NCBI RefSeq assembly: GCF_016649425.1
Contig: NZ_JADRCR010000001.1
Span: 558,001-622,000 of the forward strand
Direction of reading: 5' to 3'
DNA from: Limnobaculum allomyrinae
Lineage (GTDB): Bacteria; Pseudomonadota; Gammaproteobacteria; Enterobacterales; Enterobacteriaceae
DNA: 64,000 bases
Numbering within the stretch: the first letter of the stretch is position 1; each line of letters begins with the position of its first letter. Below the pieces are notes generated by a model that had not been told where the DNA came from, made no database searches, and saw nothing but the letters and a program-made list of their open reading frames with translations. The translations under genes were made by a program, and so were the position numbers. Shown piece by piece: positions 1 through 8,192 of this stretch.

Positions 1-56
1 TAGGATCGCTATGCTCACTCTTTACTCAACTGAGTTTTAGTCACCTTATCCAGCTA

Positions 57-737
57 TTGTCAGACAGTGAGATTCAGTTTGCGTTAATGTTATCTGTCAC
101 TACGGCGCTCATCTCATTGCTGCTGGCCTGTATCATCAGTCTTCCCGCCGCCTGGGCCATGGCTCGTTTGCACGTACCCGGAAAGCGAATTATCAACATA
201 CTGTTGGATTTGCCAATGGTGATGCCACCTTTAGTGGTCGGCATTGGGCTGCTGCTGTTGCTGGGGCAATCCGGGCCATTAGGTAAAGTGGCACCGATGA
301 TATCCCAATGGCTGTTTTCTCCCTTTGGTATTGTTATTGCTCAAACCTATGTCGCCTGTTCCATTATTACCCGCAGCGCCTATGCTGCCTTTACCTCTAT
401 CGCTCCCGCCTATGTGCATACGGCCTATAACTTAGGGCTCACCCCGTTAAAAGCCCTTTGCCTGGTTGAAATTCCATTAGTCTGGCGTTCATTACTCAGT
501 GGTTGTGTGCTGGCAATGTCCCGTGCACTGGGGGAGTTTGGCGCCACGCTAATGCTGGCTGGCGCAACACGAATGAAAACCGAAACCTTGCCTATTGCCG
601 TGTATTTGAATATTGCCAGCGGTGATTTTTCGTTAGCGGTTGGCTGCGCCCTGTTATTAATTTTGTTTGCCGTCTTCCTGTTACTGATACTGCATCTGTT
701 ACAACAAAAAGGGATTCCCGATGTTAAAAGTGAATAA
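57..737 (+). CDS. ABC transporter permease, molybdate/tungstate-like
   Basis: Inner-membrane permease of an ABC importer. Hydrophobic segments run through most of its 226 residues, and the EAA-type coupling loop is visible around residues 120-145 (AYNLGLTPLKALCLVEIPL). The later stretch SRALGEFGATLMLAGATRMK followed by TLPIAVYLNIASGD is typical of the ModB/WtpB permease family, so a molybdate- or tungstate-type oxyanion is the best guess for the substrate. The 3' end overlaps the ATPase gene by 17 bases, indicating an operon with coupled translation. The start is uncertain: position 57 is a TTG without a clear ribosome binding site, and the frame stays open upstream to the window edge. A short frame ending at position 40 may be the tail of a preceding gene, perhaps the binding protein. 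Confidence 0.75.
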   Translation: MSDSEIQFALMLSVTTALISLLLACIISLPAAWAMARLHVPGKRIINILLDLPMVMPPLVVGIGLLLLLGQSGPLGKVAPMISQWLFSPFGIVIAQTYVACSIITRSAYAAFTSIAPAYVHTAYNLGLTPLKALCLVEIPLVWRSLLSGCVLAMSRALGEFGATLMLAGATRMKTETLPIAVYLNIASGDFSLAVGCALLLILFAVFLLLILHLLQQKGIPDVKSE

Positions 738-1350
738 CCTTTCCTGCGGTATTTTAAAACAGGTCAGTTTTTCCGTTGAGCACGGAACCTGTACCGCAAT
801 ATGCGGCCCTTCCGGTAGTGGCAAAACCACGTTACTCAATGCCATTGTTGGCAATATTCACTATCAGGGCTCGATTTCCATTGCGGACCAGTGCATGGAT
901 ACATTGCCTATCTGGCAGCGTCCTTGCCGCTACTTAAATCAACGTTTATATCTGTTCCCTTACCTAACAATAGAAAACAATCTTCGCCTTGCTCAATACG
1001 CAGCAAAGCAGCCACAAGATTGGCAAAAGCGCCGTGATTTATTACAGTTACTGGAAATAGAACATTTAGCTAAACGCTATCCCTCACAAATTTCTGGTAG
1101 GGAACAACAGCGGGCAGCGTTAGCCAGAGCGTTAATTAGCCAACCAAGATTATTATTACTGGATGAACCTTTCTCCAGCCTTGACTGGTCAGTCAGACTG
1201 CGTTTATGGCAGGCACTGAAAACCATACAATCCGAGTTTTCCGTCACCCTGTTATTAGTCTCTCATGAGCCGAAAGAGGTTGAAGCGCTAGCCCGGCAGC
1301 ATTTAGCTATAGATGATGGCCGCCTTTTAGCCGTAACCACTAACGGATAA
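721..1350 (+). CDS. ABC transporter ATP-binding protein
   Basis: Cytoplasmic ATPase that powers the permease encoded just upstream (17-base overlap). It has Walker A GPSGSGKTT near residues 30-38, Walker B LLLLDEPFSSLD near 142-153, and the H-loop SHE near 180. At 209 residues it lacks the C-terminal TOBE domain found in ModC, so it resembles the short ThiQ/YnjD-type ATPases. The ABC signature reads SGREQQR instead of the usual SGGQQQR: the second glycine is replaced by arginine, a rare change at a position that contacts ATP across the dimer. The permease family suggests oxyanion import, but no ion-specific feature is visible in the ATPase itself. The gene ends the operon; no strong terminator follows. 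Confidence 0.8.
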   Translation: MLKVNNLSCGILKQVSFSVEHGTCTAICGPSGSGKTTLLNAIVGNIHYQGSISIADQCMDTLPIWQRPCRYLNQRLYLFPYLTIENNLRLAQYAAKQPQDWQKRRDLLQLLEIEHLAKRYPSQISGREQQRAALARALISQPRLLLLDEPFSSLDWSVRLRLWQALKTIQSEFSVTLLLVSHEPKEVEALARQHLAIDDGRLLAVTTNG

Positions 1351-1502
1351 TCCCCATGATCTCTTCTCTTTAAATTCGAAGAAGCCTGCCTATAGCGTTA
1401 TCCGTCAGAGTTGATTTCTCATCATTTTTCTCCCTACCTCTCACATTGTTAAACAAAAAATTCACACAAAAAGAACAACAATTACTTTCTGTCAAAATTC
1501 AT

Positions 1503-1558
1503 TTGTCGATTATGTGATCCATATTGTCGTTTTTATAATCTTAATTGTCGACAATATG
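1503..1558. promoter_or_regulatory. TTGTCG repeat array upstream of argH remnant
   Basis: Three direct copies of TTGTCG begin at 1503, 1524 and 1545, spaced exactly 21 bases (two helical turns). The last lies in the perfect palindrome ATTGTCGACAAT (1544-1555), and CATATTGTCG (1520-1529) pairs with CGACAATATG (1549-1558). Symmetric TTGTnnACAA-like sites are common for GntR/FCD regulators, and one is encoded at 4493-5215. Assigning this array to that regulator is inference. Confidence 0.5.
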
Positions 1559-1628
1559 ACTGTGTGTTGTAGTTCAGATTCATTACGTTCTTTTATGTAT
1601 AAAAAATAATCTAACGAGGAAAAGTAAC

Positions 1629-2673
1629 ATGTCATCAAAACTATGGGGCGGCAGATTTGATTTACCAACCAACAAACTTGTCGAAGAGTTCAATGCAACC
1701 ATCATGATTGAGCAAAGGCTATGTCCATTCGATATTAAAGGCAGCATCGCCCATGCAACCATGCTGGGGCGTCAAAATATCATCAGCCAAAGTGATGCAG
1801 ACACCATCATTAGCGGACTTAAAAAAGTAGAGCAAGAGATCGAAAACGGCCAGTTTGTTTTCAGTACCGCTGATGAAGATATTCATATGGCAATTGAAAA
1901 ACGCATGACCGAGATCGTAGGCCCCGTAGGTGGAAAACTACATACCGGAAGAAGCCGAAACGACCAAACCACGCTGGACTCTAAAATGCATATGCGCGCG
2001 ACTATTCTGGAAATTCAACAGAATATCCGTGCGCTACAAGCAACCATTGTGGCCAAAGCAGAACAAAATTTTAATGTCATCATGCCAGGACTTTAAGTTT
2101 ATCGAACTGTCTGACGATTTCTGTACCGGTTCCAGCATTATGCCGCAGAAGAAAAACCCTGACGTGGCGGAAAAAATGCGCGGCAAAGGTGGTCGGGTTT
2201 ATGGCAATCTGATGGCGATACTCACCATTATGAAGGGCCTCCCCCTCTCCTATAACACCGATATGAGTGAAGACAAAGAGACGGTCTATGACTCAATGGA
2301 TACCCTGCAAGCCGGCCTGAAGATTATTGCGCCAATGATCGAGAAAATGAAAATCAATGAAGATAAAACCCGGGATGCGGCAGACCGTGGGTTCTCAACC
2401 GCTACCGATATGGCCGACTATCTGGTACGCAAAGGCATTCCGTTCCGTGATGCTCACCATGTGGTAGGTAGCGTAGTGAACTACTGCATTAAGCATGGCA
2501 AAAAGCTTAATCAACTGACACTCGATGAGTACCACAGCTTCCATCCACAAATTGAAAACGATATCTATGAAGATATTACGCTGGAAGCCTCAGTCGGTGC
2601 CCGACAGTCCTACGGCGGTACAGCGCCTGATGCCGTGACTAAGCAGATCGCTCTGGCCAAGAGCCTGTTATAG
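1629..2673 (+). pseudogene. argH: Argininosuccinate lyase gene with internal deletion and frameshift
   Basis: The intact enzyme splits argininosuccinate into arginine and fumarate. The first 152 or so residues are good ArgH sequence, starting MSSKLWGGRFD behind an AACGAGGAAAAG ribosome binding site and including the HTGRSRNDQ motif. The reading breaks at MPG (about 2089) and stops at 2096. The ArgH C-terminal part resumes in the +1 frame at [13 protein letters not shown], containing the catalytic-loop motif [12 protein letters not shown], and ends at 2673. About 110 residues of the central helical region, including the THLQ-type active-site His segment, are missing compared with the roughly 457-residue family. 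The lesion is therefore a deletion whose length is not a multiple of three. The gene precedes a fumarate/succinate-type transporter in the same direction, suggesting it once fed fumarate to anaerobic metabolism rather than serving arginine synthesis. Confidence 0.9.
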
Positions 2674-2789
2674 CCCTTGAACTAGCCAATCATGTCATAG
2701 GGCATCGGCTCATCACTCTGCGCTGATGCCTTAAATAAAAATAACCTATATGACTGCCGTGCTTTTTGCATGTTGTAGGAGGGACTCTT

Positions 2790-4121
2790 ATGTCTGAATT
2801 ATTCTGGGTTCAACTGTTAGTTGTACTTGTTTGTATCGGTGTGGGTGGACGTTATGGCGGGGTTGGACTGGGTGCGGCCGGGGGGTTAGGTGTATGTATA
2901 CTGACGCTACTGTTCGGCTTACAACCTGCCTCACCACCGATTGCCGTATTATTAATTATTATCGCGGTTATCGCCTGTACCAGCGTATTACAAGGTGCCG
3001 GTGGTCTTGATTTTCTGGTGCGCGTCGCGGAAAAGATGCTGCGGAAAAAACCCAGCGCAATCACCTTTCTGGGCCCTTTCATCTGCTCACTGTTTGTCAT
3101 GTTTTGTGGAACGGCTTACGTGGCTTTTGCTGTATATCCGGTGGTGGCAGAAGTTGCCGCTGAAGCTAAAATCAGGCCCGAACGGCCCATGTCGATGTGC
3201 GTTATCGCCGCGGGTATAGCGGTTATCGCCAGCCCAATGAGTGCCGCAACCGCAGGTATGATAGCAGCCCTGTCGATGTATGACGTTTCTATTATCCAAA
3301 TCCTCGGAGTGAGTATCCCTGCGTTCATTATTGGTACATTGTGTGGGTGTCTCTCCGTATTTAAACGTGGAAAAGAGCTGGAGAACGATCCGGAATTCCA
3401 ACGCAGAGTTGCCGCAGGTGACTATCAGTCACTGCACGTTGAGCAAAAAGAAGTACAGGCTTATAAACCAACGTTTGGCGCTAAAGTTGGGGTACTGATT
3501 TTTGGTATTGGCGTTGCCACCGTTATTCTGTTTGGCTCCGTCAAGTCTCTGCTGCCCGCCTGGGAAGTGGGCGGAAAAATGGTGCCTCTGGCCACTCCAG
3601 CTCTGATCCAAATGGTCATGCTGGCAGCAGCCCTGTTTATCATTATCTTTAGTAAAGTACCCAGCGATAAGTTTGCCTCCGGCTCAGTATTCCGTTCCGG
3701 TTTAATTGGCGTGGTTGGTGTATTCGGTATTTTCTGGATGACCGGTACCTTCTTCGATGCCTATCGTCCTCTGTTCGAAGAACTGTTCAAACACATGGTT
3801 GAATCCTGGCCGATGCTATTTGGCTTAATTTTGTTCTGCTTCTCGGCAGTTATCTTCAGCCCGTCCGCCACGGTGGCAGCGCTAATGCCATTAGGCGCAG
3901 CCATGGGGATCCCCCCTGCGCTGCTGGTTGCTATGTACCCGGCAACCTGTGGCGACTTTATCGTTCCCGGTGCAGGCCAAATTGGTTGCGTAGCCTTTGA
4001 CCGAACCGGCACCACCCGGTTGGGTAAATACGTTATCAACCACAGTTACCTACGGCCAGGTTTTGTGATGGTTATATCAGCAGTAGTTGCAGGCTATTTC
4101 ATTTCTAAAATTGTGTTCTAG
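2790..4121 (+). CDS. Anaerobic C4-dicarboxylate transporter, DcuA/DcuB family
   Basis: Polytopic inner-membrane carrier of 443 residues, related to DcuA/DcuB exchangers that swap fumarate, malate or aspartate for succinate. Family marks include the N-terminal Gly-rich GGVGLGAAGGLG, LQGAGGLDFLVRVAEKMLR, CGTAYVAFAVYPV, the RPERPMSMCVIAAGIAVIAS block and the C-terminal FDRTGTTRLGKYVINHSY. The start at 2790 is chosen because TAGGAGGGAC lies just upstream; an in-frame ATG at 2766 has no such site. It is the likely partner of the broken argH 116 bases upstream, and a second paralogue is encoded at 5271-6578. The exact substrate cannot be read from the sequence. Confidence 0.88.
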   Translation: MSELFWVQLLVVLVCIGVGGRYGGVGLGAAGGLGVCILTLLFGLQPASPPIAVLLIIIAVIACTSVLQGAGGLDFLVRVAEKMLRKKPSAITFLGPFICSLFVMFCGTAYVAFAVYPVVAEVAAEAKIRPERPMSMCVIAAGIAVIASPMSAATAGMIAALSMYDVSIIQILGVSIPAFIIGTLCGCLSVFKRGKELENDPEFQRRVAAGDYQSLHVEQKEVQAYKPTFGAKVGVLIFGIGVATVILFGSVKSLLPAWEVGGKMVPLATPALIQMVMLAAALFIIIFSKVPSDKFASGSVFRSGLIGVVGVFGIFWMTGTFFDAYRPLFEELFKHMVESWPMLFGLILFCFSAVIFSPSATVAALMPLGAAMGIPPALLVAMYPATCGDFIVPGAGQIGCVAFDRTGTTRLGKYVINHSYLRPGFVMVISAVVAGYFISKIVF

Positions 4122-4131
4122 CTAAACCACA

Positions 4132-4167
4132 CCAAAAACTGACAGATTACCCTTTGTCAGTTTTTGG
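4132..4167 (+). terminator. Rho-independent-type terminator after the Dcu gene
   Basis: A 13-base perfect stem (CCAAAAACTGACA with TGTCAGTTTTTGG) around a 10-base loop follows the stop codon by 10 bases; the T-run is inside the 3' arm. Confidence 0.75.
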
Positions 4168-4206
4168 ATTAAGTTTTATCAATTAGATCTTATATCTAAA
4201 AATAGC

Positions 4207-4465
4207 CAATCGGAGGGGGAGATTTACAGGCTGACGCCTGCCCTTCGGGGCAACGCAAAGCGTTGTCCGCTGGGGTCGACCTGGCGTAAACCAACGACAA
4301 ACAGGCAAGCCTGTTTGAACAGTGTTTGTGCTGGCCCGCAAGGTGTTTCATAACTGCCCCAGGGAATCCAGACCCGACGCGCTCGGAAACTCAGTACCGA
4401 TGGTTTTCCGGCCGGACACAACGTTGGTATAAACACACCGCCTTTACGGCCGGAATATTCGCCAA
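4207..4465. repeat. GC-rich, hairpin-dense intergenic element (possible multicopy repeat)
   Basis: This stretch fills most of the gap between the Dcu gene and the GntR gene and is clearly richer in GC than its flanks. It holds a run of small perfect hairpins: CAGGC-TGAC-GCCTG (4227-4240), CCC-TTCG-GGG (4241-4250), CAACGC-AAA-GCGTTG (4251-4265), the palindrome GGTCGACC (4274-4281) and AAACAGGC-AA-GCCTGTTT (4299-4316). A CCGGCCGG palindrome and a CCG...CGG pair lie near its right end. A 70-codon minus-strand frame (4224-4436) crosses it but looks like a by-product of the palindromes. The composition suggests a mobile structured repeat, but no second copy is present in this window. Confidence 0.5.
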
Positions 4466-4492
4466 AATCAAAACAGACAAAAAGCCAACAAA

Positions 4493-5215
4493 TTACTCTT
4501 TATCAGCCTTTTTATTATTGCGCTTAACCTTCGGTTTACTAACAGCAACATTCTCTGGCGGCAGAGTCTGTGAAGTATTCACCAAATGCTCCCGCAACAG
4601 TTTTACCGCCAACTCAACCTCTTCGCTTTTAATCGCACTCAGAATCGCTTTTTCCTGCCGGGCAATATCAACAAAATACTCCGGACCAAAAGAGTTCAAT
4701 AACGCAGAGGTTTTGTCAAAGTAGGTTATCAGTACATCAGAGAACACCTGCAACACGCGATTGCCGCAGGCCTGCAAAATCAGCAGATGGAAATCCCGGT
4801 CAAACTGGTCTGCTTTGGAAGGAATATGGGCAAACTCTTCCATCTGATTCAGGGTGTTTTCTAATTTTCCCATCAGTGCCGGCGTCATACGCTTAATGGC
4901 TAAAGGCAGAATCGCACACTCAATTAACACCCGCGCTTCTAAAAACTCATTAATATCAAACCCCGCCGCACCAAACTGAATCTGCATCTGATCGCTTAAA
5001 GTATCGGTGTTCATCTGGCGAATCACACTGCCTTTTTTAGGCGATCTATCTAAAATTCCCATTTGGGTCAGCGAGGTCAGCACCTTTCTTATTTGATAGC
5101 GAGTAACCTTAAAACGCGCCGCCAGTTCTGTTTCCGTTTCAATTCGTTCGCCTAAAGTTGCCTGCTCTAAAATATGCGAGCGCACTTTTTCAAAAAAAAC
5201 CGATTCAGAACCCAT
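4493..5215 (-). CDS. GntR/FadR-family (FCD) transcriptional regulator
   Basis: Cytoplasmic DNA-binding regulator of 240 residues. The N-terminal winged helix (about 8-72) includes ETELAARFKVTRYQIRKVLTSL, a GntR-type helix-turn-helix. The helical FCD ligand domain (about 85-215) shows the expected order of polar metal/ligand positions, such as EARVLIECAILPLA, FDRDFHLLILQACGN and the late REHL. The last 15 residues are an unusual lysine-rich tail. It sits between two Dcu-type transporter genes and only 55 bases from the start of the one on its own strand (transcribed in order 5271-6578 then 4493-5215), so it probably senses a dicarboxylate and controls both. The TTGTCG array at 1503-1558 is a candidate operator. 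Confidence 0.85.
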   Translation of the reverse strand: MGSESVFFEKVRSHILEQATLGERIETETELAARFKVTRYQIRKVLTSLTQMGILDRSPKKGSVIRQMNTDTLSDQMQIQFGAAGFDINEFLEARVLIECAILPLAIKRMTPALMGKLENTLNQMEEFAHIPSKADQFDRDFHLLILQACGNRVLQVFSDVLITYFDKTSALLNSFGPEYFVDIARQEKAILSAIKSEEVELAVKLLREHLVNTSQTLPPENVAVSKPKVKRNNKKADKE

Positions 5216-5270
5216 TAACAGCTCCCTTACTTCGCTAATTCAATAAGATATAAGTTATTTAGTCGGTAAA

Positions 5271-6578
5271 TCAGTAGAATGTTTTAGCAATCAACATGCA
5301 AAAAACAACCGACATCACTAACGATACCATACCGGGCAGCAGAAAACTGTGGTTAATAACATACTTACCTAACCGGGTGGTGCCGGTTCGGTCAAAGGCT
5401 ACACAGGCGATTTGCGCACCACCGGGAATAATAAACACAGCACAGGCGGCAGGCAGTAATGCTATCAGGGTATACGCCGGAAGCCCCATCGCTACCCCTA
5501 ATGGCATCAGCGCAATAATGGTAGCTGCCGGGCTGTAAATCAGTATCGACAGGAAAAACAGCACCAGACCGAACACCATCGGATACTCATTCAGAATATG
5601 AGAGAAGTTGGTAATAAACAGATCGTTGTAGGTACCAAAGAAAGTACCGGTCATCCAGGATAAGCCAAAGATCCCTACCACGCCGATTAAACCGGACTTG
5701 AAGGTCGAACCTTCATGGAGTTTTTCCGGCGGAATGCGGCAAAAAATCATAATCAGGCTGGCAGTGGTTAACATCAGTATTTGCAAGGTGGTAGAAACTG
5801 ACATCACCTCACCGTGCCATTCAGGTCTCATCGCTTTAAAAGAACTCAAAATAACAATCAACAGTACACCAACGGCAAAAATAGCCAGACCGATTTTAGC
5901 CTGAGTCGGATTGCCAATTTTTGCCGCTGACAGTGTAGTTAAATCGAACTCACCTGCCTGCTGACGCCGAACAAACTCCTCATCATCGGACAACTCTGCA
6001 CCTTTCTTATACACAAACAGACAACCGGCTAAACAACCTAACAGCGTGCCCGGTACCGTAATAGAGAGAATATCCAATAGGGTAATATTTAATGAGGCTG
6101 CTTTTGCCAGCATTCCCACCACAACTGCACTAATCGGGCTGGCAACCAGTGCCATATTGGCCGCAATTACCGACATAGACATGGCTCTTTCCGGACGGAC
6201 TCTGGCATCGGTAGCGATTTCCGCAATCACCGGATAAACCGAGAAAGCAATATAAGAAGTTCCACACATGATGGTGAAGATATAACAGACGAATGGCCCC
6301 AGAAAAGTAATCGCATTGGGTCTGGTGCGTAACATTTTCTCTGCCAGCGATACCAGAAGATCAAGCCCTCCCGCGGCCTGAAGAATGGTGATACAGGTAA
6401 TAACCGAAATAATAATCAGCATGACGCTAACCGGCGGAGAATCAGGTTCCAGATGAAACAGAAACGCCAGTACAAACAGCCCCATTCCCCCTGCAGCACC
6501 CAGCCCTATTCCACCAATTTTTCCACCAATAGCTATACATAACAACACGACAGCGAGTTGCACTAAAAAGAGATCCAT
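5271..6578 (-). CDS. Anaerobic C4-dicarboxylate transporter, DcuA/DcuB family (second copy)
   Basis: Inner-membrane dicarboxylate exchanger, 435 residues, paralogous to the protein encoded at 2790-4121 and matching it along its whole length. Shared marks include GGIGLGAAGGMG, LQAAGGLDLLVSLAEKMLR, CGTSYIAFSVYPVIAEIA, RPERAMSMSVIAANMALVASP and FDRTGTTRLGKYVINHSF. The ATG at 6578 is preferred because AAGGTGAT precedes it at good spacing; a GTG at 6587 is the alternative. The GntR/FCD gene follows directly on the same strand and is likely cotranscribed. An FNR-like site (6691-6704) lies about 115 bases upstream, which fits anaerobic use of Dcu carriers. Confidence 0.88.
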   Translation of the reverse strand: MDLFLVQLAVVLLCIAIGGKIGGIGLGAAGGMGLFVLAFLFHLEPDSPPVSVMLIIISVITCITILQAAGGLDLLVSLAEKMLRTRPNAITFLGPFVCYIFTIMCGTSYIAFSVYPVIAEIATDARVRPERAMSMSVIAANMALVASPISAVVVGMLAKAASLNITLLDILSITVPGTLLGCLAGCLFVYKKGAELSDDEEFVRRQQAGEFDLTTLSAAKIGNPTQAKIGLAIFAVGVLLIVILSSFKAMRPEWHGEVMSVSTTLQILMLTTASLIMIFCRIPPEKLHEGSTFKSGLIGVVGIFGLSWMTGTFFGTYNDLFITNFSHILNEYPMVFGLVLFFLSILIYSPAATIIALMPLGVAMGLPAYTLIALLPAACAVFIIPGGAQIACVAFDRTGTTRLGKYVINHSFLLPGMVSLVMSVVFCMLIAKTFY

Positions 6579-6997
6579 CTGTATCACCTTATCGTTATTA
6601 TTTGCAGAGATAAGAAATCAAAAACATTCTGCATAATGTATTAAGTCATTTAAATTGTCAGCTGCATTTGAAGTGTTTAATTAATCAACATTGATATAAA
6701 TCATGAGAGTAAACTGGCACCTCGTTATTTCGCCAGCACTTCTGTTTGCCCGTAATTACATAATTAATCTTAGTCGATATTTGTCTCGGGTATCGCAATA
6801 GCTAACATGAATTGATTAAAAAACAGAGACAAGACAATGTGTTAAGATTTTACCAAAATGAGTCACCATATTGTTTTTAAAGAGAAAAAATAATGAACCG
6901 AAAAATGACAAATCTTTATTTCATTCAGAATAGTTAATTATTAATGGTTTGAATAATTAGAAAATATTAAAGCACCGGGAAGAATAAAAATTAATTA
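6579..6997. other. AT-rich intergenic region upstream of the second Dcu gene
   Basis: Non-coding stretch of about 420 bases, strongly AT-rich in its right half. Apart from the FNR-like site at 6691-6704 and the ribosome binding site near 6588, I see no gene, repeat or clear terminator. Confidence 0.6.
6691..6704 (-). promoter_or_regulatory. FNR-like binding site
   Basis: TTGAT-ATAA-ATCAT matches the FNR consensus TTGAT-N4-ATCAA at 9 of 10 positions. It lies upstream of a Dcu-type transporter gene; E. coli dcuB is a known FNR target, so the context supports the call. Confidence 0.55.
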
Positions 6998-7273
6998 TTA
7001 TCTACTCAAACTGCATAAATAGACATCATACGAATTATTAACGCTGGTTTGTTTAATAAACATACAATACGATCTTATATTTACCACCAGAGAGATAACA
7101 TCAAAGCCTTGATTAAACATTCCACCGGCCACCCTCTTCAGGCACGGTTCATCAATATCATGTAAAGCAACTTTGCAGCCTTCTTTCACATAAATTTTGG
7201 CAATCGCTTCACCAATACCGAATGTTTCACCGGTTATTAGTATCTCTTTTCCTTCTGGTTTTCTGGTCATCAT
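6998..7273 (-). pseudogene. Remnant of a short-chain dehydrogenase/reductase
   Basis: The first 60 or so codons read as the N-terminal Rossmann unit of an SDR enzyme: ILITGETFGIGEAIAKIY contains the cofactor-binding TGxxxGIG motif, followed by the second beta strand and an acidic residue (VALHDIDEP) that would prefer NAD. After residue 62 the similarity ends and the frame closes at 91 codons, while SDR enzymes are near 250 residues with a YxxxK catalytic pair. The rest of the gene is absent in the adjacent AT-rich DNA. Probably a non-functional fragment left by deletion. Confidence 0.7.
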
Positions 7274-7457
7274 ACTTTCTCATTATATTGGCTTTAGACA
7301 TGTTCAAAGGTGGTATCACCTTTATCTGAAAACACTATAACAAGGGGGATCGGTTGAATAAGCACCAGATTGGCCGCAAATAATGTAGGGGAATTTAGGT
7401 TATGAGTAGAAGGTTAAATGCTATAAACAAGAGAATAAAAACAGAGCCTGATTAAAC

Positions 7458-8192
7458 TCAGCCATCTGAACCAGAAGAGAGTCCAACACCAAACCCATAC
7501 TCTTTAAGAATATACGTTGCCGTTGGGGTACGAAGAAATGCGCCAAGAGCCGTCCCCATTTCACTACATATAGCAGAAACGTAATCAGCGACTACATTCA
7601 TCTCTGCCGGAATATCGCAAACCAACATATCCGTATGTTGCCTCAAACTTGAAGCATAGCTGGCATAGCCAAGAAACATTTCGGCTTGCTCACTACGAAT
7701 CAGCCAGCTGGCCGCCATCTCTCCCGGTGGGATGGCAACACTATTTACGCCCCCCACCAAACATAGCGCCCGGTTTTTGAGGCTTTCACCTAAACCGGGC
7801 TGATAGCGTTCCAGATTATCAAACAGTTGCCAGGCATAATCACCGGAAGGATCACACCCCGGCGTAGAGGTCGCCAGGCGTAATTGAGGATTACTCAGCA
7901 ATGACAACCAGTCATCACCCGCCACAGTAACCCGTCGCGCTACGGTTAAGCACAAACAGTTAGTGGCAAAAGGTATACAACCTGAGGCAAGTCCGGCCTC
8001 AGCCAGTATCGCCGGATGATTGGCACTGGCTGACGCAAAGAGATCACAGCTTTCACCTGCTTCTATACGCTGGCGCAGCAAACCTGCTGGCCCAAAATGA
8101 GTCTCCACCGCCATACCTGTTTCAGCCTGAAACTTCATCATCAGCGGAGTCCAGACTCGACGCAAACTGCCCGCAGCCAGCACGTTTAACAT
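7458..8192 (-). CDS. ModA-like substrate-binding protein without a signal peptide
   Basis: A 244-residue protein of the ModA/type-2 periplasmic binding family. It begins at what is normally the first strand of the mature protein (LNVLAAGSLRRVWTPLM), followed by ETHFGPAGLLRQRIEAGESCDLFASAS, the usual ModA pattern of Ser/Ala-Gly anion contacts and DLFASA. The ATG at 8192 overlaps the stop of the upstream binding-protein gene (TGATG), so there is no room for a leader peptide: as read, it would stay in the cytoplasm. The two genes form one operon behind a ModE-like operator, which makes molybdate or tungstate a likely ligand. No permease or ATPase gene is adjacent. It could act as a cytosolic oxyanion carrier or sensor, or be a decayed gene. 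Confidence 0.75.
   Translation of the reverse strand: MLNVLAAGSLRRVWTPLMMKFQAETGMAVETHFGPAGLLRQRIEAGESCDLFASASANHPAILAEAGLASGCIPFATNCLCLTVARRVTVAGDDWLSLLSNPQLRLATSTPGCDPSGDYAWQLFDNLERYQPGLGESLKNRALCLVGGVNSVAIPPGEMAASWLIRSEQAEMFLGYASYASSLRQHTDMLVCDIPAEMNVVADYVSAICSEMGTALGAFLRTPTATYILKEYGFGVGLSSGSDG

Noticed and set aside
4224-4436. 70-codon minus-strand frame inside the GC-rich element
   Set aside because: Its open length follows from the palindromes and GC content; no upstream ribosome binding site. Treated as part of the repeat element.
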